Positions 48,459 through 60,400 of a stretch of DNA of 64,000 nucleotides are shown one piece after another (position 1 is the stretch's first letter; each line of letters starts with the position of its first letter). The stretch is from the NCBI GenBank assembly GCA_028583405.1, contig CM053252.1:37414240-37478239 (forward strand), given 5' to 3'. The translations under genes and the position numbers were made by a program. Source of the stretch: Pogonophryne albipinna. Lineage: Eukaryota; Chordata; Actinopteri; Perciformes; Artedidraconidae. A model generated the notes under the pieces. The model was given only the letters and a program-made list of their open reading frames with translations, did not search any database and was not told the DNA's origin.

Positions 48459-49600
48459 ACATGGCCCAGCTGTTTGACCAGTCAAATTAGTGATCTGTGT
48501 TTGTGTGTCTGTGCAAGGGAAATCAAATATCCCATCATGTATTTTGGTAATTACAATAAATGCAGGAAAGAATGGATTTCCTAAAAAATTTTTATCAGCT
48601 AAAAGCCATTTATTTAACTAGCTGGGACTAATCCAGAATCCAAGTTGATACGACTTGATCAAGAGTAGTTTTTCTATTCCAGACATTTGTATTGTGTGAT
48701 AATGTGGCTTTAACAATGAATAGAAGAACAGCTGCAGATTGAATGTTACATAAAACTTTCTGCACCCCTCCGAGTAGGCGATGAACTTTTCCACAAGCTT
48801 GCTCTCTTAACTTCTACGTTAGCACGAATAGCTAAGAGACGGGGAAAATGGCTGACTAGGCACCGTCACGGGTAGTCATCTTCACTCGGAGATGTCTTTC
48901 CTTCAGCCTCAGGGACTTCTCCAACAAAGTGTTGTTTGTTTGCAGTGTGATATATTTTTAAATAACTCACAGGAATGAAAAACTGTAAATCAAGTTAATT
49001 ATACTTACAGTTGAAGTTAGAGATTCAACATTTTACTAATACAATAATGAAAGTCAAGTATCAAATATACGCATGTGTGAAAGTAAACACATATACAGTA
49101 AAGGGACATAAGACAAAAACAACACATGATAAATGTATACCTTTCTCAATGTATAATCATTTCTAGGCTCAAAAGTTCACGAGTTGGAAAACAACTCATA
49201 AAAGGCATCATATACACACTGCTGACAGATTTGTGTCCTTGTCATTAGTGTGAATCCTAAAAAGGCATTTTATATACCTATTTGCATTAGTAGATAGGTA
49301 CTTAAGTAAAAGCTATACTGTCATTTTTTAATTGCATTGCTAAAGTTAACAAAGGAGCCCTGTTTAAAAGCAAAGAAGAAATACTAATTCAGGAGTATTG
49401 GTACCTTGAAAGGATAACTACAACTTATTTTGAATAGAAGTGGAGTAAGGCCATGGTTAGCCTAGCTTAGCATAAAGACTAAAAGCTAGCCTGGCATTGT
49501 CCAAACGGAAAAAATAGAAGTAGCAACACCTCTGAACATCACTGATTAACATGTAGGATTGAATTGGCTTGATTCAAACTCTGTGTGTTCTTCAACAAGC
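48459..49600. other. no gene seen
   Basis: Unassigned sequence downstream of the candidate exon. If that exon is real, this is intron. Confidence 0.4.
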
Positions 49601-49609
49601 CAATCAGGA

Positions 49610-50060
49610 AGGGATGTGGGCATTAAAGCAAATTGAAGTAGTGGCAAAACGGTGCCACCAAAACTTCCGTGTCAGTAACATGAGGTAATTTGGGCCCCAA
49701 AATACTTTCCCCATTGACTTACATTGGTAAAGAGACATCTGAACACTTGGATAACGCTCATTTAAAACATTAAGTCCTAAAAGTTGTAAAATGGGCTGAA
49801 AACTGAAACCACAGTTATTTGGAAACTCCAATTCATTGATTCATTTGACTGAGCAGAGACAGCAGTGATGCTGCGGATTGAAGGCGGGGTTTAAGGAGAT
49901 TTCACATGCCCTATTGGCCTAATGTATGTGGGAGATTGCTGAATGATTCGATATCTTATTTTAAGAGGCCAATTGGCTAATGCAACAAAGAAAACAACTT
50001 TCCTGGGAATAAACCGGCCCCGCCTCTTAATGCTTTATCCAGTTCTCTTTATACATCAAT
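49610..50060 (+). repeat. second copy of the 31.5-32.1 kb repeat
   Basis: Matches include AAAATACTTT...ATTGACTTACATTGG and TATCCAGTTCTCT. This copy has no MITE insertion. Confidence 0.5.
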
Positions 50061-52030
50061 TATCATAGTGTGCAGCTTCCTGGTTTGGTACCAATAACTT
50101 TAACTCGCAATTCAAGCTGAATTTGGATTTGCTGAACAGAAGTGTTGGACAGATAAACTGACATCTTACATGCACGTAAGCCCCATGTCCTGACTTCATC
50201 TCTGTTGCTTTCCTCAGAAATGAGACTAATATTTATATTTTTGTCTCACAAACAAAGGAAGCCTTGCATAAAGAGTCAGTGTGATCACTGACTGATGCAG
50301 TGACATGTCTGACATACTGTACTGAGGTCCAGCATATGGCTCTCATGTGACCACCTTGCTGTCTCTTTCCCCCAGCCACATCACAAAGACGAACATTTTA
50401 ACTAAATCAAATCCAGACTCACCCGACACACTCCTCATTACCCTTCTATTGCTTCAGCTTATTCCAAAAGAAATGCTCAGTTCTTCCCTGCTTGGTTCAA
50501 AACACAGAGTGCTCCGATGTTGATCATGCTGTCCCAATTTAATCATAACTACTGAACTGATTCAAGTTGTTTACATGTATTACTCAATGAAGACCCGAAC
50601 CAAGTAACTTTTGCATTTGTGTTCCAAAGTCTAGAAATCTTAAGAATTTGAATAAACGTAACGTTTTTCGTAATGCGTACTTTACCAACAATGTTAATCT
50701 AAATGTGATCAATCTTTATTTGTATTTGAACTGAAGCTCTCATGCTACCTGCTTTTGTATTTTAAGGATAGTTCACAGTAAATGCATGAAAGAAGTACCA
50801 ATTGCTTAAAAGAATGCATACGTAAAATGAGAGTGGATGTATATTGTAATTGGGGAACAGGAAGAGTGGAGAGCCATGCAGTGCAGTAAGTTTAAAGCTC
50901 CCTGCAGATGAAAGACACATTCCTACTCTGCATGTTGCTGTGTTCCTCAGACAGATTCCCAGCTGGGACCTGCTCTAATCTCCTGGCAACAATATTGACA
51001 TAGAAATAGAAACTCTGACGAGTACAGGACACTAGCTGTCGCCTCTCAGGACTGCCTCCATATACATCTGGTGCTTGGAGTTCCTCCACAAACATATGTC
51101 CTGTTTAAATTAGATGCATGGTGATTCTGTATATACAGCTTAACATTGGGATTTAAAGGAACAGTTTCACATTTTGGGAACTATGTTAAAATGATGCTTA
51201 ATATTTTACCCAATCCTAAAGGGAAATATGTCCTTGCTAGCTACTTCTAACCAAGATCAATCAAAAGTAAAAGAGTAAAAGTATTGTATGGTTTTAAGGT
51301 TGATTGGCTCTTTTGGTGCCACTACATAAATGGTCAATTTCTCAATAAGATTAGAAAGTGTTATTCCTTTGGCATCAAGAATGCAGGGTTAACTCAGCTT
51401 TGACTTGAACACCAATTACTCACTCCTCACTCATTAACCCTAACCCTAACACTAACCTCCCCACATTCTTAGAAATCATGCAGCTCTTTATTTCTTTGAA
51501 TACATTTGACAGAAGCCAATCACATTGTGCGATCAGAAAGAAAAGGTGTGCTTGCTAACAGATGATGCCTATGATAATCACATACAAAGACTCTATAGTA
51601 AACAACAACAGACGGCAACATGACAAACGTTTTGATCGAAAATGTGTCATTCTGAACAATATTAAAACATTATTGCAGTGAAATGTTTAAATGTTATTTT
51701 AAACGTAAGTCTATTAATACTGCTAACTATACTTTTGGTTCATGTGACCACGGTTGGTCAAGTATAGTCCAGAGATTTTACAAAAACATACATTGGATTG
51801 GCAGAGAGCTGTTAACACAGAAAACGTCCATGGACTGTTTCCCAACCTGCATGAATGTGCTCACTACACTTCATTGCAATGGACCAAATGGATTATAGAT
51901 TATGCAATCTGCTAATATTTCATACAGATTTTTCAACATTTGCTGCATACATTTCTGTATTTTAAATGTGGGATTCAACTGAGCAATAAAAGCAACTTCA
52001 GAGTCTATATTTCTGCTAGTAAATATGCAA
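50061..52030. other. no gene seen
   Basis: Unassigned AT-rich sequence. A short TAACCCTAACCCTAAC patch lies at 51436-51452. Confidence 0.4.
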
Positions 52031-52034
52031 AGAT

Positions 52035-52097
52035 TAAAGGTCACCGATTATGCAAAATCCACTTTTTCATGTCTCTTCTACATCAACATGTGTCCCC
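52035..52097 (+). repeat. seed of the satellite: TE-like left edge
   Basis: These 63 bases align without gaps to 4104-4166, about 52 identical by eye. The first 33 bases precede the array; the following 30 are the first copy of the unit. It marks the array as derived from the 5' end of an interspersed repeat. Confidence 0.7.
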
Positions 52098-52620
52098 TCT
52101 TCTTCATGTCTCTTCTACATCAACATGTGTCCCCTCTTCTTCATGTCTCTTCTACATCACCATGTGTCCCCTCTTCTTCGTGTCTCTTCTACATCAACAT
52201 GTGTCCCCTCTTCTTCGTGTCTCTTCTACATCAACATGTGTCCCCTCTTCTTCATGTCTCTTCTACATCAACATGTGTCCCCTCTTCTTCATGTCTCTTC
52301 TACATCAACATGTGTCCCCTCTTCTTCATGTCTCTTCTACATCAACATGTGTCCCCTCTTCTTCATGTCTCTTCTACATCAACATGTGTCCCCTCTTCTT
52401 CGTGTCTCTTCTACATCAACATGTGTCCCCTCTTCTTCGTGTCTCTTCTACATCAACATGTGTCCCCTCTTCTTCGTGTCTCTTCTACATCAACATGTGT
52501 CCCCTCTTCTTCGTGTCTCTTCTACATCAACATGTGTCCCCTCTTCTTCATGTCTCTTCTACATCAACATGTGTCCCCTCTTCTTCATGTCTCTTCTACA
52601 TCAACATGTGTCCCCTCTTC

Positions 52621-52737
52621 TTAATGTCTCTTCTACATCAACATGTGTCCCCTCTTCTCCATGTCTCTTCTACATCAACATGTATCCCCTCTTCTTCATG
52701 TCTCTTCTACATCAACATGTGTCCCCTCTTCTTTATG
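52621..52737 (+). repeat. variant block A1 in the satellite
   Basis: Four successive marker variants in order: TTAATG, CTCCATG, GTATCCCC, CTTTATG. The same ordered block recurs at 52917 and 57370. Confidence 0.9.
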
Positions 52738-52916
52738 TCTCTTCTACATCAACATGTGTCCCCTCTTTTTCATGTCTCTTCTACATCAACATGTGTCCCC
52801 TCTTCTCCATGTCTCTTCTACATCAACATGTGTCCCCTCTTCTTCATGTCTCTTCTACATCAACATGTGTCCCCTCTTCTTTATGTCTCTTCTACATCAA
52901 CATGTGTCCCCTCTTC

Positions 52917-53033
52917 TTAATGTCTCTTCTACATCAACATGTGTCCCCTCTTCTCCATGTCTCTTCTACATCAACATGTATCCCCTCTTCTTCATGTCTC
53001 TTCTACATCAACATGTGTCCCCTCTTCTTTATG
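52917..53033 (+). repeat. variant block A2 in the satellite
   Basis: Same four variants in the same order, exactly 296 bp (eight units) after the first block. Confidence 0.9.
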
Positions 53034-56000
53034 TCTCTTCTACATCAACATGTGTCCCCTCTTCTTCATGTCTCTTCTACATCAACATGTGTCCCCTCTT
53101 CTTCATGTCTCTTCTACATCAACATGTGTCCCCTCTTCTTCGTGTCTCTTCTACATCAACATGTGTCCCCTCTTCTTCGTGTCTCTTCTACATCAACATG
53201 TGTCCCCTCTTCTTCATGTCTCTTCTACATCAACATGTGTCCCCTCTTCTTCATGTCTCTTCTACATCAACATGTGTCCCCTCTTCTTCATGTCTCTTCT
53301 ACATCAACATGTGTCCCCTCTTCTTCATGTCTCTTCTACATCAACATGTGTCCCCTCTTCTTCATGTCTCTTCAACATCAACATGTGTCCCCTCTTCTCC
53401 ATGTCTCTTCTACATCAACATGTGTCCCCTCTTCTTCATGTCTCTTCTACATCAACATGTGTCCCCTCTTCTTCATGTCTCTTCTACATCAACATGTGTC
53501 CCCTCTTCTTCATGTCTCTTCTACATCAACATGTGTCCCCTCTTCTTCATGTCTCTTCTACATCAACATGTGTCCCCTCTTCTTCATGTCTCTTCTACAT
53601 CAGCATGTGTCCCCTCTTCTTCATGTCTCTTCTACATCAACATGTGTCCCCTCTTCTTCATGTCTCTTCTACATCAACATGTGTCCCCTCTTCTTCATGT
53701 CTCTTCTACATCAACATGTGTCCCCTCTTCTTCATGTCTCTTCTACATCAACATGTGTCCCCTCTTCTTCATGTCTCTTCTACATCAACATGTGTCCCCT
53801 CTTCTTCATGTCTCTTCTACATCAACATGTGTCCCCTCTTCTTCATGTCTCTTCTACATCAACATGTGTCCCCTCTTCTTCATGTCTCTTCTACATCAAC
53901 ATGTGTCCCCTCTTCTTCATGTCTCTTCTACATCAACATGTGTCCCCTCTTCTTCATGTCTCTTCTACATCAACATGTGTCCCCTCTTCTTCATGTCTCT
54001 TCTACATCAACATGTGTCCCCTCTTCTTCATGTCTCTTCTACATCAACATGTGTCCCCTCTTCTTCATGTCTCTTCTACATCAACATGTGTCCCCTCTTC
54101 TTCATGTCTCTTCTACATCAACATGTGTCCCCTCTTCTTCATGTCTCTTCTACATCAACATGTGTCCCCTCTTCTTCATGTCTCTTCTACATCAACATGT
54201 GTCCCCTCTTCTTCATGTCTCTTCTACATCAACATGTGTCCCCTCTTCTTCATGTCTCTTCTACATCAACATGTGTCCCCTCTTCTTCATGTCTCTTCTA
54301 CATCAACATGTGTCCCCTCTTCTTCATGTCTCTTCTACATCAACATGTGTCCCCTCTTCTTCATGTCTCTTCTACATCAGCATGTGTCCCCTCTTCTCCA
54401 TGTCTCTTCTACATCAACATGTGTCCCCTCTTCTTCATGTCTCTTCTACATCAACATGTGTCCCCTCTTCTTATGTCTCTTCTACATCAACATGTGTCCC
54501 CTCTTCTTCATGTCTCTTCTACATCAACATGTGTCCCCTCTTCTTCATGTCTCTTCTACATCAACATGTGTCCCCTCTTCTTCGTGTCTCTTCTACATCA
54601 ACATGTGTCCCCTCTTCTTCGTGTCTCTTCTACATCAACATGTGTCCCCTCTTCTTCATGTCTCTTCTACATCAACATGTGTCCCCTCTTCTTCATGTCT
54701 CTTCTACATCAACATGTGTCCCCTCTTCTTCATGTCTCTTCTACATCAACATGTGTCCCCTCTTCTTCATGTCTCTTCTACATCAACATGTGTCCCCTCT
54801 TCTTCATGTCTCTTCTACATCAACATGTGTCCCCTCTTCTTCCATGTCTCTTCTACATCAACATGTGTCCCCTCTTCTTCATGTCTCTTCTACATCAACA
54901 TGTGTCCCCTCTTCTTCATGTCTCTTCTACATCAACATGTGTCCCCTCTTCTTCATGTCTCTTCTACATCAACATGTGTCCCCTCTTCTTCATGTCTCTT
55001 CTACATCAACATGTGTCCCCTCTTCTTCATGTCTCTTCTACATCAACATGTGTCCCCTCTTCTTCATGTCTCTTCTACATCAACATGTGTCCCCTCTTCT
55101 TCATGTCTCTTCTACATCAACATGTGTCCCCTCTTCTTCATGTCTCTTCTACATCAACATGTGTCCCCTCTTCTTCATGTCTCTTCTACATCAACATGTG
55201 TCCCCTCTTCTTCATGTCTCTTCTACATCAACATGTGTCCCCTCTTCTTCATGTCTCTTCTACATCAACATGTGTCCCCTCTTCTTCATGTCTCTTCTAC
55301 ATCAACATGTGTCTCCTCTTCTTCATGTCTCTTCTACATCAACATGTGTCCCCTCTTCTCCATGTCTCTTCTACATCAACATGTGTCCCCTCTTCTTCAT
55401 GTCTCTTCTACATCAACATGTGTCCCCTCTTCTTCATGTCTCTTCTACATCAACATGTGTCCCCTCTTCTCCATGTCTCTTCTACATCAACATGTGTCCC
55501 CTCTTCTCAATGTCTCTTCTACATCAACATGTGTCCCCTCTTCTCCATGTCTCTTCTACATCAACATGTGTCCCCTCTTCTTCATGTCTCTTCTACATCA
55601 ACATGTGTCCCCTGTTCTTTATGTCTCTTCTACATCAACATGTGTCCCCTCTTCTTCATGTCTCTTCTTCGTGTCTCTTCTACATCAACATGTGTCCCCT
55701 CTTCTCCGTGTCTCTTCTACATCAACATGTGTCCCCTCTTCTTCATGTCTCTTCTACATCAACATGTGTCCCCTCTTCTTCATGTCTCTTCTACATCAAC
55801 ATGTGTCCCCTCTTCTTCATGTCTCTTCTACATCAACATGTGTCCCCTCTTCTTCATGTCTCTTCTACATCAACATGTGTCCCCTCTTCTTCATGTCTCT
55901 TCTACATCAACATGTGTCCCCTCTTCTTCATGTCTCTTCTACATCAACATGTGTCCCCTCTTCTTCATGTCTCTTCTACATCAACATGTGTCCCCTCTTC

Positions 56001-57369
56001 TTCCATGTCTCTTCTACATCAACATGTGTCCCCTCTTCTTCATGTCTCTTCTACATCAACATGTGTCCCCTCTTCTTCATGTCTCTTCTACATCAACATG
56101 TGTCCCCTCTTCTTCATGTCTCTTCTACATCAACATGTGTCCCCTCTTCTTCATGTCTCTTCTACATCAACATGTGTCCCCTCTTCTTCATGTCTCTTCT
56201 ACATCAACATGTGTCCCCTCTTCTTCATGTCTCTTCTACATCAACATGTGTCCCCTCTTCTTCATGTCTCTTCTACATCAACATGTGTCCCCTCTTCTTC
56301 ATGTCTCTTCTACATCAACATGTGTCCCCTCTTCTTCATGTCTCTTCTACATCAACATGTGTCCCCTCTTCTTCATGTCTCTTCTACATCAACATGTGTC
56401 CCCTCTTCTTCATGTCTCTTCTACATCAACATGTGTCCCCTCTTCTTCATGTCTCTTCTACATCAACATGTGTCCCCTCTTCTTCATGTCTCTTCTACAT
56501 CAACATGTGTCCCCTCTTCTTCATGTCTCTTCTACATCAACATGTGTCCCCTCTTCTTCATGTCTCTTCTACATCAACATGTGTCCCCTCTTCTTCATGT
56601 CTCTTCTACATCAACATGTGTCCCCTCTTCTTCATGTCTCTTCTACATCAACATGTGTCCCCTCTTCTTCATGTCTCTTCTACATCAACATGTGTCCCCT
56701 CTTCTTCATGTCTCTTCTACATCAACATGTGTCCCCTCTTCTTCATGTCTCTTCTACATCAACATGTGTCCCCTCTTCTTCATGTCTCTTCTACATCAAC
56801 ATGTGTCCCCTCTTCTTCATGTCTCTTCTACATCAACATGTGTCCCCTCTTCTTCATGTCTCTTCTACATCAACATGTGTCCCCTCTTCTTCATGTCTCT
56901 TCTACATCAACATGTGTCCCCTCTTCTTCATGTCTCTTCTACATCAACATGTGTCCCCTCTTCTTCATGTCTCTTCTACATCAACATGTGTCCCCTCTTC
57001 TTCATGTCTCTTCTACATCAACATGTGTCCCCTCTTCTTCATGTCTCTTCTACATCAACATGTGTCCCCTCTTCTTCATGTCTCTTCTACATCAACATGT
57101 GTCCCCTCTTCTTCATGTCTCTTCTACATCAACATGTGTCCCCTCTTCTCATGTCTCTTCTACATCAACATGTGTCCCCTCTTCTTCATGTCTCTTCTAC
57201 ATCAACATGTGTCCCCTCTTCTTCATGTCTCTTCTACATCAACATGTGTCCCCTCTTCTTCATGTCTCTTCTACATCAACATGTGTCCCCTCTTCTTCAT
57301 GTCTCTTCTACATCAACATGTGTCCCCTCTTCTTCATGTCTCTTCTACATCAACATGTGTCCCCTCTTC

Positions 57370-57486
57370 TTAATGTCTCTTCTACATCAACATGTGTCCC
57401 CTCTTCTCCATGTCTCTTCTACATCAACATGTATCCCCTCTTCTTCATGTCTCTTCTACATCAACATGTGTCCCCTCTTCTTTATG
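57370..57486 (+). repeat. variant block A3 in the satellite
   Basis: Same four variants in the same order, about 4.45 kb from block A2. Confidence 0.9.
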
Positions 57487-60400
57487 TCTCTTCTACATCA
57501 ACATGTGTCCCCTCTTCTTCATGTCTCTTCTACATCAACATGTGTCCCCTCTTCTTCATGTCTCTTCTACATCAACATGTGTCCCCTCTTCTTCAGTGTC
57601 TCTTCTACATCAACATGTGTCCCCTCTTCTTCAGTGTCTCTTCTACATCAACATGTGTCCCCTCTTCTTCATGTCTCTTCTACATCAACATGTGTCCCCT
57701 CTTCTTCATGTCTCTTCTACATCAACATGTGTCCCCTCTTCTTCATGTCTCTTCTACATCAACATGTGTCCCCTCTTCTTCCATGTCTCTTCTACATCAA
57801 CATGTGTCCCCTCTTCTTCATGTCTCTTCTACATCAACATGTGTCCCCTCTTCTTCATGTCTCTTCTACATCAACATGTGTCCCCTCTTCTTCATGTCTC
57901 TTCTACATCAACATGTGTCCCCTCTTCTTCATGTCTCTTCTACATCAACATGTGTCCCCTCTTCTTCATGTCTCTTCTACATCAACATGTGTCCCCTCTT
58001 CTTCATGTCTCTTCTACATCAACATGTGTCCCCTCTTCTTCATGTCTCTTCTACATCAACATGTGTCCCCTCTTCTTCATGTCTCTTCTACATCAACATG
58101 TGTCCCCTCTTCTTCATGTCTCTTCTACATCAACATGTGTCCCCTCTTCTTCATGTCTCTTCTACATCAACATGTGTCCCCTCTTCTTCATGTCTCTTCT
58201 ACATCAACATGTGTCCCCTCTTCTTCATGTCTCTTCTACATCAACATGTGTCCCCTCTTCTTCATGTCTCTTCTACATCAACATGTGTCCCCTCTTCTTC
58301 ATGTCTCTTCTACATCAACATGTGTCCCCTCTTCTTCATGTCTCTTCTACATCAACATGTGTCCCCTCTTCTTCATGTCTCTTCTACATCAACATGTGTC
58401 CCCTCTTCTTCATGTCTCTTCTACATCAACATGTGTCCCCTCTTCTTCATGTCTCTTCTACATCAACATGTGTCCCCTCTTCTTCATGTCTCTTCTACAT
58501 CAACATGTGTCCCCTCTTCTTCATGTCTCTTCTACATCAACATGTGTCCCCTCTTCTTCATGTCTCTTCTACATCAACATGTGTCCCCTCTTCTTCATGT
58601 CTCTTCTACATCAACATGTGTCCCCTCTTCTTCATGTCTCTTCTACATCAACATGTGTCCCCTCTTCTTCATGTCTCTTCTACATCAACATGTGTCCCCT
58701 CTTCTTCATGTCTCTTCTACATCAACATGTGTCCCCTCTTCTTCATGTCTCTTCTACATCAACATGTGTCCCCTCTTCTTCATGTCTCTTCTACATCAAC
58801 ATGTGTCCCCTCTTCTTCATGTCTCTTCTACATCAACATGTGTCCCCTCTTCTTCATGTCTCTTCTACATCAACATGTGTCCCCTCTTCTTCATGTCTCT
58901 TCTACATCAACATGTGTCCCCTCTTCTTCATGTCTCTTCTACATCAACATGTGTCCCCTCTTCTTCATGTCTCTTCTACATCAACATGTGTCCCCTCTTC
59001 TTCATGTCTCTTCTACATCAACATGTGTCCCCTCTTCTTCATGTCTCTTCTACATCAACATGTGTCCCCTCTTCTTCATGTCTCTTCTACATCAACATGT
59101 GTCCCCTCTTCTTCATGTCTCTTCTACATCAACATGTGTCCCCTCTTCTTCATGTCTCTTCTACATCAACATGTGTCCCCTCTTCTTCATGTCTCTTCTA
59201 CATCAACATGTGTCCCCTCTTCTTCATGTCTCTTCTACATCAACATGTGTCCCCTCTTCTTCATGTCTCTTCTACATCAACATGTGTCCCCTCTTCTTCA
59301 TGTCTCTTCTACATCAACATGTGTCCCCTCTTCTTCATGTCTCTTCTACATCAACATGTGTCCCCTCTTCTTCATGTCTCTTCTACATCAACATGTGTCC
59401 CCTCTTCTTCATGTCTCTTCTACATCAACATGTGTCCCCTCTTCTTCATGTCTCTTCTACATCAACATGTGTCCCCTCTTCTTCATGTCTCTTCTACATC
59501 AACATGTGTCCCCTCTTCTTCATGTCTCTTCTACATCAACATGTGTCCCCTCTTCTTCATGTCTCTTCTACATCAACATGTGTCCCCTCTTCTTCATGTC
59601 TCTTCTACATCAACATGTGTCCCCTCTTCTTCATGTCTCTTCTACATCAACATGTGTCCCCTCTTCTTCATGTCTCTTCTACATCAACATGTGTCCCCTC
59701 TTCTTCATGTCTCTTCTACATCAACATGTGTCCCCTCTTCTTCATGTCTCTTCTACATCAACATGTGTCCCCTCTTCTTCATGTCTCTTCTACATCAACA
59801 TGTGTCCCCTCTTCTTCATGTCTCTTCTACATCAACATGTGTCCCCTCTTCTTCATGTCTCTTCTACATCAACATGTGTCCCCTCTTCTTCATGTCTCTT
59901 CTACATCAACATGTGTCCCCTCTTCTTCATGTCTCTTCTACATCAACATGTGTCCCCTCTTCTTCATGTCTCTTCTACATCAACATGTGTCCCCTCTTCT
60001 TCATGTCTCTTCTACATCAACATGTGTCCCCTCTTCTTCATGTCTCTTCTACATCAACATGTGTCCCCTCTTCTTCATGTCTCTTCTACATCAACATGTG
60101 TCCCCTCTTCTTCATGTCTCTTCTACATCAACATGTGTCCCCTCTTCTTCATGTCTCTTCTACATCAACATGTGTCCCCTCTTCTTCATGTCTCTTCTAC
60201 ATCAACATGTGTCCCCTCTTCTTCATGTCTCTTCTACATCAACATGTGTCCCCTCTTCTTCATGTCTCTTCTACATCAACATGTGTCCCCTCTTCTTCAT
60301 GTCTCTTCTACATCAACATGTGTCCCCTCTTCTTCATGTCTCTTCTACATCAACATGTGTCCCCTCTTCTTCATGTCTCTTCTACATCAACATGTGTCCC

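Noticed and set aside
52643..57373. 1,576-codon plus-strand ORF (and those at 51940-52920 and 52025-52624)
   Set aside because: Pure translation of the 37-bp satellite through rotating frames. No start context, domain or non-repeat sequence supports a protein.
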